Source: Eonycteris spelaea (lineage: Eukaryota; Chordata; Mammalia; Chiroptera; Pteropodidae). Taken from it: a stretch of 64,000 nucleotides of DNA. Of the stretch, positions 9,632-20,869 are shown piece after piece (the first letter of the stretch is position 1; every line of letters begins with the position of its first letter). The position numbers were made by a program, and so were the translations under genes. The notes beneath the pieces were generated by a model. That model ran no database searches. It was given only the letters and a program-made list of their open reading frames with translations, and had not been told where the DNA came from. Location: contig PUFA01000167.1 in the NCBI GenBank assembly GCA_003508835.1, forward strand, positions 1 to 64,000. Direction: 5' to 3'.

Positions 9632-12060
9632 TGTATGTATGTATGTATGTATGTATATAATTGATATTTAAATATACATTTCTACCTCCCACCCCCATCT
9701 TGAAGTTATAGCATGTACATTCAGATTTTGAGTTAACCTTTTTGTTAAGAAAATTCAGTGACAATGTTTTTCCTCTGTAACTTAATTAAAATCTGCAATC
9801 GTCTTTGAGTAGAGTTTTGAAAGTCTCCCTTTTCTTCCCTTATAAGTAAATATTTGGGTAGATCAGGCAAATAATCATTACAGTCACTATTCAACTTTAT
9901 TATGAACTTTAAAAAACATTTCTGAAAATAGCTCATTTCTGCTTTGGATACCAAGGAAAATTATTCTGACTTCTTTGGTTTTAAAACTCAATCCAAAAAA
10001 CTTTTCATATCCTGATTTCAAGTAAACACATTTAGACAGGCTAGAGATTAGGGCAGGGAGGAATAAAGACAGAGCGTGTACTCTCTTCAGTTTTCCTGGT
10101 TAATCCATTTTAATTAATTTCCTGAAGGGAAATACAAGAGGTGAGCCCATTTCTTAAAAAAAAAAAAAAGAGCACTTTGTGTTGTCATATATTTTCAATG
10201 TATATTTAAAGAGACTATTCCTGTCAGTTTCTTTTAAATTCACTTTATGTGATGCATTCCTTGAAGTAAGCACTCTTTGGAGGTGATTGGTTTTAAAAGA
10301 ACCACAGCCAGTTAACTGCCTGTGAAACCACATGATTTCACGAAAATCAATAAAAAGCTTTCATTGAGGGTTTCACTTGAAAGGTGTTTACATTGTTCTG
10401 TGAAGTGTGGAAAGCGGAAGGAGCTTCCTGAGATTTCACAGGAAGACAATCTAGCTTATTTATTCATAATAGGATTTTGGTTACAGAAGAATGTTTTAGG
10501 AAACTTTAAATGGCTGAGAAAAGATGGTAAGAAAATGTTGAATGACCATTTTATTCTGCTTCCCTCTTAAATACAAAAGGAAGAGAAATTTACCCAACAA
10601 AGAAAGTTAATGACTGAAACACAAATGAAAAGTTTAGAAAGAGCTGCTTTAAAAAAGTATGCATTTATTGAATAGATATCAATCAATCAATCAATAATTA
10701 TCCATATTTTCTTTTTGTGTTTTTTTCTCATGTTGATTCTACAAGTTGAAAGCAAGATTAAACACTTCTATTTCTTTCACTTTACTTAAAGCAGTGGGCT
10801 TCTAGTCCACAATTGGACTACATTTTCTGAAGAAGCAAATAGTCTTAGGCATATCATTTCTCTCCCATCCTTCAAAGTATGAAATCCGAAATGGGGATGT
10901 GTCACTTGAGCCACAGAAAACCAAGGCAGGGACCAGTCACCATTTTTTTTTTTCTGGGATAAGAGACTAATTAGTAGAAAATACAAAGTTAAAGCCACGT
11001 TGCAGACAAAGCCAGCTTGAAAACAATGGGATAGAGACGAGGGAAGGAGAAGGAAAACAAAAGGCTGGCCACTTAGCAGATAAAAGACTCAACTGAAATC
11101 TCTCCCAAGGAGAACAGTACCAATTTATGAAGGCTAATGCTGTTGTCAACCTCCAGATTTGCCACCTAACTCCTGAAAGGCTAGTGCTGATGACTTCATA
11201 CCCTCATCAAGGAGAGAACATTGGAAGATTTCTGTTTTAAAAGTACAGGATTTCCTGGTGCTGTTATTTTTCAATTCCTTTGGAACACAGAGTCTTTTGG
11301 TAAAGTATGAGACAGTGTAGAATGTCTTAACTTTTATTCTAGGAATAAGAATAAAGGTAAGGTTTAGGAAAAAATACCAGTAGATGTAAAGCCTTCTTAG
11401 CTTTTTTGCCTGTATGTCCCCTGCAGGGTGAAAATCTGGCTGCCCCCTTCCCCGCCCCTCAGTTGTACAATAGGTGATGTTTTTCTCCATCTTCCCTCAA
11501 ACTGTGCTCCGTGGGAATCCCCAAGAAGAAATAATACCTTAATCTAATCCAAGTTCTCTGGCAATCAGTTTCACTAGGAGTTCTTGGGGGCAAACAGGTC
11601 TTTGAACACCTGATAATGCAGATGGGATCAAAATTTTAGGACATGGGCACCTGTGGCCTCTATTTCACCATAGTTGATATTGGTGGCCCTGGATTTCAGG
11701 GAAGAGCCTGAGTCAAAAACAACCACCTTTTGTATGACTGGAGGATGGAGCAAGTGAACCCTATCATGTCCCATTGATTTCCAAACTTAAATATAGTGCC
11801 TTATTTCAGCTCTTATGTCCAAAGCAGGAGAAGGGTTCACAAGAGCACTTGAGGATGAAGACAGTGAGGCTTGCCTTATATGTTTGTTCTGATGAAACAG
11901 TGAGGCAGCGGAGGGAAAGCTGCTACCTAGAGTACAAGCCACAAGCCAGGGAGATGCCCGGAGGGAGGGAGGGTGTTAGTATGACAAAAAAAAAAAAAAA
12001 AAAAAACCTGGAAAGGCCCTCTAGGACAACAGAGAGCCAGGGCAAAACCCCAACGTGAAA
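8831..12060. other. Intergenic stretch without recognised genes
   Basis: Apart from the (ATGT)n tract, a poly(A) run at 10157-10169 and another at about 11985-12006, I see no gene, RNA or clear repeat. The open frames here (up to about 115 codons) have no recognisable protein motif, and most begin at non-ATG codons. Confidence 0.6.
9603..9656 (+). repeat. (ATGT)n microsatellite
   Basis: About 13 pure tetranucleotide units. The run is likely polymorphic. It lies in otherwise unique AT-rich sequence. Confidence 0.97.
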
Positions 12061-12079
12061 CGGAGGGCCCTGATTTAAT

Positions 12080-12610
12080 ATTTGATTTTTATTTAACATG
12101 TTGCCCCAGTGCTTTATTCAGTTTCTTTACATTGTGCCCTGTAAGCCTTAGCCCTTTCCTTCCTTACTAGTCATTAATCTCCCGAGGCAGCCAGAAACAA
12201 TAACTGTGCCTTGACTTAGGTTCACAAGGTGTGGTTTTTTGTTAAGCTAAAGATAACATCATGGCCTAAGTTGTATTTCGGCTCTTGAGCTCTAAATCAG
12301 AATGACCCCTGGCCTTGTCTCCACGAAACCAGAATGAGGGATGCCGAAGCTGACCTCAAGACCTGAAAGGATTTAGTGCCTTTACCTCACTCTTGGCCAG
12401 TCAGCAAGACACACCATTCCAAATTCCTTACTCATGATGACTCGTGAATTTGCTCTAGAAAATCCTTTGTCTGTAAATGATTGAGAAGTTCAGGCTTTTG
12501 ACCATTAACTTCTCGTTATCCTGAGTGGCACCATTCATAATAAACAGCCAGTCTTTTTCCACTGCAATTCTCCATGTTTAGTGTTTGGCTCTGTTAGCAC
12601 TGGGTGGATG
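12080..12610 (+). mobile_element. Probable class I LTR relic
   Basis: The 3' part has the layout of an LTR: an AATAAA signal at about 12538-12543 ('cataataaacagcc'), followed by about 50 bases ending in 'gtttggctctgttagca'. The upstream half has CT-rich, retroviral-U3-like composition. No coding remains flank it. Family not assigned. Confidence 0.45.
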
Positions 12611-13076
12611 AACTCTTTCTGTTAGGTAACATAGATATTCTAAAAATAGTAGTAGATTCCCCACCACCACACCACCACTATTCCTACTCTATCTCCTGTG
12701 GATAGAATACTTGGGAAGAGCCTTCTTCCCACCCTCACTCTCCATAATAGAATCAGACTGGCATCAGGCATCTTATTTGCCAAACTAGATATCAGCAAAC
12801 AATAGAGCAACACCTTCAAAATTCTAAGGGGACATAATCTCAGACTAGAATTCTATAGTACAAAAAAGTAAACCCTGTTTATTGACTTTTCAGCTTTTAG
12901 AATGAATCCATAATTGTCGCACAAACAATTTAACTATGGTAACAGAACGACATATAAATGAAAGTTTGGAGATGTCAAAATGTAGATGACAGAAGTCAGA
13001 GGACTGGGACGTTTGAGGTGGAGCAGTTAAAGAAAGGGTAGAACCATTACTACCCTTGTCTTATTAAATCGAGAGT

Positions 13077-13587
13077 TGTGGTTGACAGAATAATGGCTCC
13101 TCAAAGATGTCCATGTCCTGATCCCAGGAACCTGTGAATATGTTGGGTTACCAGCAAAGGGGAGTTAAGGGTGCAGATGGAATTAAGTTTACTAAACAGC
13201 TGACTTCAAGATGGAGAGATTATCCCGGATTAATCAGGTAAATTCAATGTTACCATAAGGCTTCTTACATAGGGAAGAAAAAGGTGGAAGAGAGAGAACC
13301 AGAGAGATGGCAGCATGAGAAGGACTCAACCTGCTGTTGCTGACCTTGAAGATGTAGGAAGGGGCCATGAGCCAAGGAATGCAGGCGGCATCTAGAACCT
13401 AGAAAAGACAAGGAAATGGAATCTCTCCTAGAGCCTCCAGAAACAAACACAGCCCTGCCAACACCTTGATTTAAGCCCAGTGAGACCCGTTTCAGACTCT
13501 GACCTCCAGAACTGTAGAATAATTTGTGGTGTTGTAAGTCAGTAAATTTGTGGTAATTTGTTACAGCATCAATAGAAAACTAATATA
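13077..13587 (+). mobile_element. MaLR-type (MLT1-like) solo LTR
   Basis: A near full-length LTR of the ERVL-MaLR group: 'ggctcctcaaagatgtccat' near the start, 'gagattatcccggatta', 'ggggccatgagccaaggaat', 'tagagcctccagaaacaaa', and the terminal 'gtggtaatttgttacagca'...'aactaata'. No gag or pol remains adjoin it, so it is a solo LTR. Its middle repeat blocks are well enough kept to be named with confidence at the group level, not the subfamily. Confidence 0.8.
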
Positions 13588-14454
13588 GGACTCAAGAAAT
13601 GTTCTCTATAGTTGAAGAAACAAGGAAGTGTAGATATATTAGCTAAAGTTATATGTACAGAGCTGGTTCTGAGCCTGACCCGTGGCCAAAACATTAGCAA
13701 AGCCATGCCTGACTGTGTAGCAATCTGCCAAAGGTAGAGAAGCAAACAAAGAATAAACGGCTGCTATCTGGGTACAGACAGGCCTTTGAGAGATTATTGT
13801 TGTCATCAAGTTTCAAGCTCCGAGAACAAGACTCCCATCCCCTCCTAGTGCTAGATGTGTATAATAAACAGGCTGAGTTTGCCTCAGGGTCACTGTATCT
13901 TCATCAGAGTGCCCGGTCCTACCTGGCTCCAGCTTTTGTACATATTATCTCTGTGTTTTTCTTCATCCTTCCATTGCCCCCTCTCAGGTATATTAACACT
14001 CTAGCCATGCAGGTCACGGCAGTTATACAAGTAAATCCTTATAGGAAGTAGACAGGTGATAGGAGTGACTGAAGAAGGCAGGGTATAAAGCATTGTGGGC
14101 AATAAGAGCCATAGCAGACAGCAGTGAGTGTGCACTAATACCCCATCTAAAGACATTCAAATTCAATGTTAAAAAATGGCACAGGCCAAATAAAGATTGC
14201 TGTGGATAAAATGTGGCCAGAAGACATTCCTTCTGAAAATAAAGAACGTGAAAATAGTGACTATTTGGAGGAAAGAGGTAGAAGGAAGAAAGGCAGAGAG
14301 CTAAGGAACTTAGTACCAAAAGGAAGTAAAAGGAAAATGTAAAACATTTAATAATTCAAGGAATATCTATATAGGGATATTAGTTTGGGATGAGAAGGTT
14401 ACCATTCAAAGAGCTAAAAATAGAAACACTCTGAGATTTAGGAAATTATTCCTG

Positions 14455-14610
14455 AGGACCCCTTGTGCACTGCTGCTGGGAATGTAAATTGGTGCAGCCA
14501 CTATGAAAAATAGTATAGAGGATTCTTCAAAAAATTAAAAATAGTACTATTATGTGACCCAGCAATTCCAGTTCTGGGTATATACCAAAGGATATAAAAT
14601 CACTATCTGT
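14455..14610 (+). mobile_element. L1 ORF2 3' fragment
   Basis: Sense L1: 'gcactgctgctgggaatgta', 'ggtgcagccactatgaaaaa', 'tgacccagcaattccagttc', 'tgggtatataccaaaggat'. This is the stretch near the end of ORF2 seen in many old L1 copies. Confidence 0.85.
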
Positions 14611-15069
14611 TTTAGTTATTGACACAGTAAATAGATATAATCCACATAAACAAATGCTATTTGATGTCTTCCACATTCTTTAAGAGTACAAAAGGGTCCT
14701 GAGCTTAAGAACTGCTCTTCTTGGGCGTGGTCTTCGAACTGGGTACACCATCCAAAGTATACAAAAGGCACAGATAGTTTGAGTCCATTTCCAAATCTCT
14801 ACTGTCCATTTGCATTCTGTCTTGGCTTCATAAACTTTTCCTTTCCCACCTTCCCTTTCACAATACTGTACTTTGAAGGAAACCAAAATTCTGCCCTCTG
14901 AAACTGCTTTTGGTGTATTGCTTGTGTATTGCTTTTTAAGCTGTTTATTAAGGAAGTCAAACTCAGAAAAAACCTTTGACTCTCCTGGCTTTCCTGCATG
15001 AGAGATTCAGACAGAGAAATCTTAGAACGCTGCCTTAGCCTAATTTGAATTAAGTATGGTAAATAAGAG

Positions 15070-15425
15070 GACACCAGGCTGGTGCCTGTTAGCTAGATAC
15101 CCTTACGTCCCATTGTTTCAGAGCTGCACAGTAAGAATTTGCCTGCCTCCTCGATTCTGCTCCTCCTCAATTACCTGTAAATTTTTCACGCACTTCTGAA
15201 ATCTCAGATCCCTTCCCCCACCTTCTCCTTTGTTCAAAATATCTTATATACCCAATATTACCTCATTTTCTTTGGAATTTTCATGCCTACATAAAGTCCC
15301 CATGCTCATGTATTAAAACTTTGATTTTCTCCTGTTAATCTGTCTCTGTTAATTTGATTATTAGCCCAGCTTGAAGAACTTAGAAGGTGGGAGGAAAAGT
15401 ATTACTTTTTCTAGCCTTCACAACT
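15070..15425 (+). mobile_element. LTR relic, same family as 8.3-8.8 kb
   Basis: It contains the motif 'ttgattttctcctgttaatc' and 'gttaatttgattattagccc' seen in reverse at 8318-8370, preceded by a CATAAAG/ATTAAA region typical of an LTR R region. It lies in the opposite orientation to the 8.3-8.8 kb copy. No internal retroviral sequence. Confidence 0.5.
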
Positions 15426-17304
15426 TCACTGGTTCTAAGATGCTCCTTCCCACTCCTCACCACATGTTAATATTTCTGAAATCTGATTCATCTTACTATC
15501 TGTTTAGACTAGGTAACGGTTTTGCCATAGTTGTCTTTGCCTGACACCTTCTGGTAAAAACAACAAAGTGCCAGACTCAAAAGGAAGAACAGATGTCAGC
15601 TACCTAGAAGAAAACCCTTGAGGCCTGAGTGGAGCAGTTTTTTAGGAAATGTTGCTTCATCGATGCTCCTGATGCCCCTGAGACGTGCTGTATGGGAAAA
15701 AGGACACTGACTCCGAGTGGAAGAGTAACTGGTATAAGTCACCCTGATGTGAAGACTGTTTAAATATATTTTATTTCTCAATAAAGTTGGAGGGAAAATT
15801 AAAATGCTTTATTTATTTTAAAGATTAAAAATAAATTATGTCCCATCTTGGAAGACCAGGTGCTATAGGATGTAAAAAATACAAAATAAAAAAAAAAAAA
15901 GGGATTGTAAGCTGATAAGTCCCTTGCAATCTGTAAAAAAATAAAAAATAATAATAAATCGAGGTTAATAATGTTTAAAGCTCTTTTAATAAGTATAACA
16001 TTTTAATTTTTATACTACTAATAATTTTAATTTATAATAGGTAGAGCTTTATGGTCACAGGAAATCAAAAAAATGAAAATGTCAACTTTTTTGTTGCAAA
16101 GAATTATGAGAAGTGACATAAAAAAACTTTCAAGCAAAATACATGTTACATTAGGATAAAAATCGGGGGGAATGGATTGGAAATATGATTTTAAGGTGAA
16201 AAAAGAGTAATATAAAATTTTCCATTGTTAAAGAGGTTGTTTAAAAATATATAAATAAAAATATAATGAGAAGCTGGTTTGTGTATTTTTTAAATGGATG
16301 GGTTGTGTTAGTCAACCTAAAATCACCATAGTATTTGTATTTATAGGAGACATTTAAGAGAATGATGTAACAGTTAAATTTATGTCAAAATTTTAATGAA
16401 TAGGAATAATAGCTATGTACCTAAATGAAATTTTATGAGAAATTTTAGTTGTCAAAGTAGAAATGTATGAAGGAGTACATGCTTTTTGAAACTTTTTATG
16501 TGGTATATTCTAGCAAAAAGATTTTGAAAACTGCTAATCTAGAACGTTGACAAGCATGTAAGCAAGTGTTCATAGGATTTGACTTAATGGTAGGATAAAG
16601 AGGGGTATTTCTGGAGCTGTGAATTTGTGGGGTCGAAAGGGCTTCACAAGTATTTTATCTTTTCCTATTTGCTGGGACTGGAATAGAGTCCTTAAGTCTG
16701 CAGTTACACCCCAGATAAAGGAATTCCTTTACCCAGCCCAGCCCTGACTCAAACCAGCACTGTGGCCTTGAGCCCAGAGCTGTGCAAGTGTGAAGTGGGA
16801 AGGCAGTCTCACTCGAGGACAAAGTACTGATTTGCAGTTTATATGAGACTCCTCTGAGGAGCACAGAGAGGCAAGTTAGATGAGAAGAGTAACTGAGGAA
16901 TGCAGAAGGGATTTAGGTTGAATTTAGGCCTATTTGAAATATGAGCTCTGACAAGCACATTCAGGAAAAGAGGTCGTTCAAGAAATATTTAAATTGTATT
17001 GGACCTATCTCAAACACACAAACTCACAGTTTTTTCTCCTTTCTGAATAACAACCCCAAACTCTCCCCACTTCCAGCCCACAGAATGTTCCAGATAACTT
17101 TGGAATGAAGACAAAAACAATTCACCTCTTCTCCCTTCACATTCCATCACTAATTAGGGCAGCTATTCTTTTTCAAGGCAGCTATCTTGGCTGAAACTTA
17201 GAATATCCCAGGGCTGGAATTTTCTTTAAAGACTAAGAATCACTTTTGCTCATATGAACATTCTGTTTCTGGGACATTCTTTCCATGTTTCATTCTCCTC
17301 TTTT
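15426..17304. other. Intergenic stretch without recognised genes
   Basis: AT-rich sequence with several A-rich patches (about 15884-15900 and 15935-15958). No gene, RNA or nameable repeat is seen. Confidence 0.55.
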
Positions 17305-17860
17305 TTTAAAAAAAAAAAATTATTTTATTAGTTTCAAGTATACAGTACATTGGTTAGACATTTGTATAGTTTAAAAATCATCTCCCTAATTGCTCTTTCT
17401 CTCCTCTGGCTCTCCACCCAGCCATTACTAACTGCATTCCCTATGCTGTGCTCCTCATCCCCGTGACCATCTATCAACTACTTATTTGTACTCCTTTAAC
17501 CCTTCACCCCATTCTCCTAGACCTCCAATTCCCCTCCCCTCTGGCCATTACCACATTTTCCTTTATATCTCTGAGTCTCTTTTTGATTAGTTTGTTATTT
17601 TTGTTCCTTAGATTCCGCATATAAGTGAAATTATATGGTATTTATCTTCCTCTCTCTGACTTATTTCACTCTAGGTCCATCCATGTTGTTGCAAATAGTA
17701 GGATTTCATTTTTTAATGGCTCAGAAATATTCCATAGTATGTATGAACCATAACTTCTTTATCCAATCATCTGTTGACAGACATTAGGTTGCTTTTGTAT
17801 CTTGGCTACTATAAATTGTGCTGCCATGAACATAGGGGTGCATGGATCATTCACCTCTTG
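17305..17860 (-). mobile_element. L1 3' end, laurasiatherian-like
   Basis: Antisense L1: 'tccatccatgttgttgcaaa', 'aaatattccatagtatgta', 'ctttatccaatcatctgtt', 'gctgccatgaacatagggg'. The distal part ('gtttcaagtatacagtacat', 'ccctatgctgtgctcctcat') resembles the L1 3' UTR of laurasiatherian mammals, as I remember it from bats and ungulates. It is a lineage hint only. Confidence 0.75.
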
Positions 17861-18639
17861 ATTCTTACTTCCTTGGAGTCACCCAATACCTTTCTCCCTT
17901 TCTAAGAACTCTCAAACCAGACAAGCTCAGCACCAGAGAAGAACATTAAAAATAAATCTGATTTTAAAACATACATAGAATAGTCCTGAATGAAATACAT
18001 CACTTCCATTGGCCAGAATATATAGTCACATGACCACATCTAGTTTCAAAGAAGACAGGGAAATATAATCTGTACCCCAGGCAGCCTTGCGCCCAAATAA
18101 AAACTGATTTTAACTTCTCAAGGAAGTCTTCCTCTACCCTCCACTCAGCAAAATGTTCAAGATAAGCAAGTTTTCTTACTGTTCCCTTTTATAATATGCA
18201 TTTATTTCTAACTTATCCTTATACAAGAGTCTTAGCATTTTGCAGACCCAGTTTTATAGAGAAGTCCTCCAATAGACTCTGAGATGGGTTTTGTCACCTA
18301 TCCTCCTGTCATTAGACTCAACTGTCAAAACTGAAATTCAAGTTTAAGAGGATTTTGAGATGCCCTGAGGGGAGAATCTGGTTTCTTGTTCCCTCTGAAT
18401 TCCCACTTTCCTTCCTCTTTTGAATTTTTTTGGCCAGCTCAGAAATACAGTTACATAATTTTAAAAATATTTACTCCAGTATGCATAGTTATTTAACTAG
18501 GAAGTTCATTCATCCAGGATATCCAGACACCATCCTGCCCAAGTGGAAGTTCACTTCTGATATTTTTAGAGGTTAAAAAAAAATAAAACTTAAAAGGACA
18601 GCTTATCTTTATTTTATACACACTATTTCAGAGAATAGG

Positions 18640-19080
18640 GAAAAAAGGAAAGTTACACAACTAGTTTTACAAGACTTGTTTAACCCTGACACCCAAACCA
18701 GACAAGGTCAGCACAAAAAGAGAAGATTAAAAATCTTCTTTTATAAACATAGATGAAATTACCACCAGAATTTTTAGGTAAATAATAAGCTCTCTTTTGT
18801 GCTTAAAACATTGTTTATAAGCATAGATGGAAAAGCCCTAAATAAAATACAAGCAAATCCAGTCCAACAGTGTATTTAAAAAGAACACGATTCCACAATA
18901 ACTTGAAGATGGCTTAATATCAGAAAACTGCAATGTAATTCACCAGCTTAACAGATTTAAGGAGAAAGCCACATGATCCTTTGAATTGATGCAGAAAACA
19001 TGTTTGATAAAAAGTTAATGCTCATTCAGAACAGACTAGAGGTACAAGGAAATTTCTTTAACTGATAAATGGACTCTACC
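18640..19080 (+). mobile_element. L1 ORF2 fragment
   Basis: The sense ORF2 reverse transcriptase region: 'cccaaaccagacaaggtcag', 'aatgtaattcaccagcttaa', 'cacatgatcctttgaattga', 'gatgcagaaaacatgtttga'. A shorter parallel copy of the first part lies at about 17905-18000 ('aaaccagacaagctcagcac'). Confidence 0.75.
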
Positions 19081-19399
19081 TAAGCCTTCAACACTCATTC
19101 ATACTGTGGTCGAAATCTGCATAAGTAGAAGCTAGAAGTGGCCCTGACTTTGACATCAAAGAAACACCGATAAAGCGTCAAACTGCTCGTTCAGGTCTAG
19201 GTAGTATGACATGATTTATTCCTCTCAAATAAATCATTTCTCCCAAGTCATGTCATCCCAGAAGAGCAGTGAACCCATTTCTAGCCTTCTCACTGTTCCT
19301 TCAATCCTGTCATTAACCCCTGAGCACTGGAAAGATATAAAATGCCAAATGTAGAAGCAGCCTTCATGATCAGCTAGCTCAATGTGACATCTCTAAAGC

Positions 19400-19850
19400 C
19401 CGTAGTAAAACTCCAGAGATCACCTGGCTCAGCTATTAGTGTGGTGACTGAAAAAAAAAATGACTCTTACTGGAAAATTACTGCTTGGCTATGTCCATGG
19501 GAACATAGGCTGTCACCCATAGGAACATAACATTCTAAAATAAGCTTTCTGCTTCTGTATCCCCGCTTGCACACTCAACCTGTGGGTCGACAGGTAGTGA
19601 ATGAAGAAAAATAGACCTTTGTGTTTAGACGGAATGAAGAATGGGATTTGGGGCTTAAAAACCCTGTACCTCTACATTTCGGGGCTGCTTAATTTGGGGT
19701 CTGCGTACCCCTGGCAGACCCAGCTGGCTGAATGAAGAGTGTTTCCTATAACTCACTGAGTTCCGGTGGTCCGTGTGTCTTTTGGGGGCTGGCGGCTACA
19801 ACATTAGCACAACTGGGGTTGGGACCAAAGCCTTGCAATACCCAGTTCTA
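19400..19850 (+). mobile_element. Class I ERV LTR with start of leader
   Basis: The LTR-like block ends at about 19803 in 'ggctacaaca', after a U5-like segment. A degenerate polyadenylation motif ('gaatgaagagtg') sits upstream at about 19730-19741. Immediately 3' the sequence 'ttagcacaactggggttggg' has the place and look of a primer-binding site and leader. After about 50 bases homology stops, with no gag remains. So this is one LTR plus a stub of leader, not a provirus. The 5' edge (about 19400) is uncertain. It seems less decayed than other ERV relics here. Confidence 0.55.
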
Positions 19851-20869
19851 TGCTCTTTATACTTTCTTATGAGCAAAAACCTTTTCCTCAATTTCTTATG
19901 TAGTGTAACTATCTCTTTTAGTATTTTGGGCTTTTATGGATACTCATGACCCTGGGGACTGACCTTCTATTCTATCTTGAGTAGCAATAGTGGGAGGAAG
20001 AAAGAGGGCAGATGGGATTAAATGAAACTGAGACGTTTCCCAGAAGAGAGGCAATGCTTATTTTTAGGGTCATTCTAGGTAGGGAGTTAGGGAAGAACGA
20101 GAAGACTCTGGGGAAGGAGGTCATGCTGCAGGGAGCTGAGGGACAAGCCACTGTGTCCGATTTCGCAGGTTATAGATGGCATGACTTTAGGAAGAACCAA
20201 TCGCATCATATGCATTATAGATTTGTGCACTTATTATGACCAACCAGCAGGAAAGTATCCTAGAAGCTGGCAAGAGTGTTTGTTTCTATTTCTACACAGG
20301 TGCCACTGGGCACTTGTGCTGCTGAGGAGAGGATTTGACTGTAGTAAGTCTAGAATAAGATCTGGGGAGATCAGCCCTGCCTGATACTGGAATTAAAATG
20401 TGGATGCCAGGGCCAGACATGTACAGCAGGAAGTCCTGGAGAAAGAAAGGATCCCTAGCTCTAGCTCTTCTTTCTCCTGGGCTCTTCTCCTCACCCAGCT
20501 CCACTAGGATCAGCTTCATCTGGTGTATCCACTGCCTGTTCTGGACCCAGGCTTCTCTTTCTGGCACCTGCTGGCCTCACACTTCTCTCTTCTCTGCCAC
20601 ATCACCATACCTCCCTGCAGTCACACAGCCTGATTTTCAATAAGTGCCTTGGGAATCTGTAAGTATAACTGCCTAAGTAGGAAATAATTACTTTGGCATT
20701 TTCTTCAGGGAGAATACTTCTGCCCATAAAGAAGAAGAAGAAAAAAAGATATGAGGTGACTGGCAGCACACTGCAGAAATTTAAAAACCTCTTGGGTGGG
20801 GGGGGTGATTCTTAGAGAGCTGTCACTTAGCAACAGATCATCAGAACTACAAAGAAGTATTTTGAGGAA

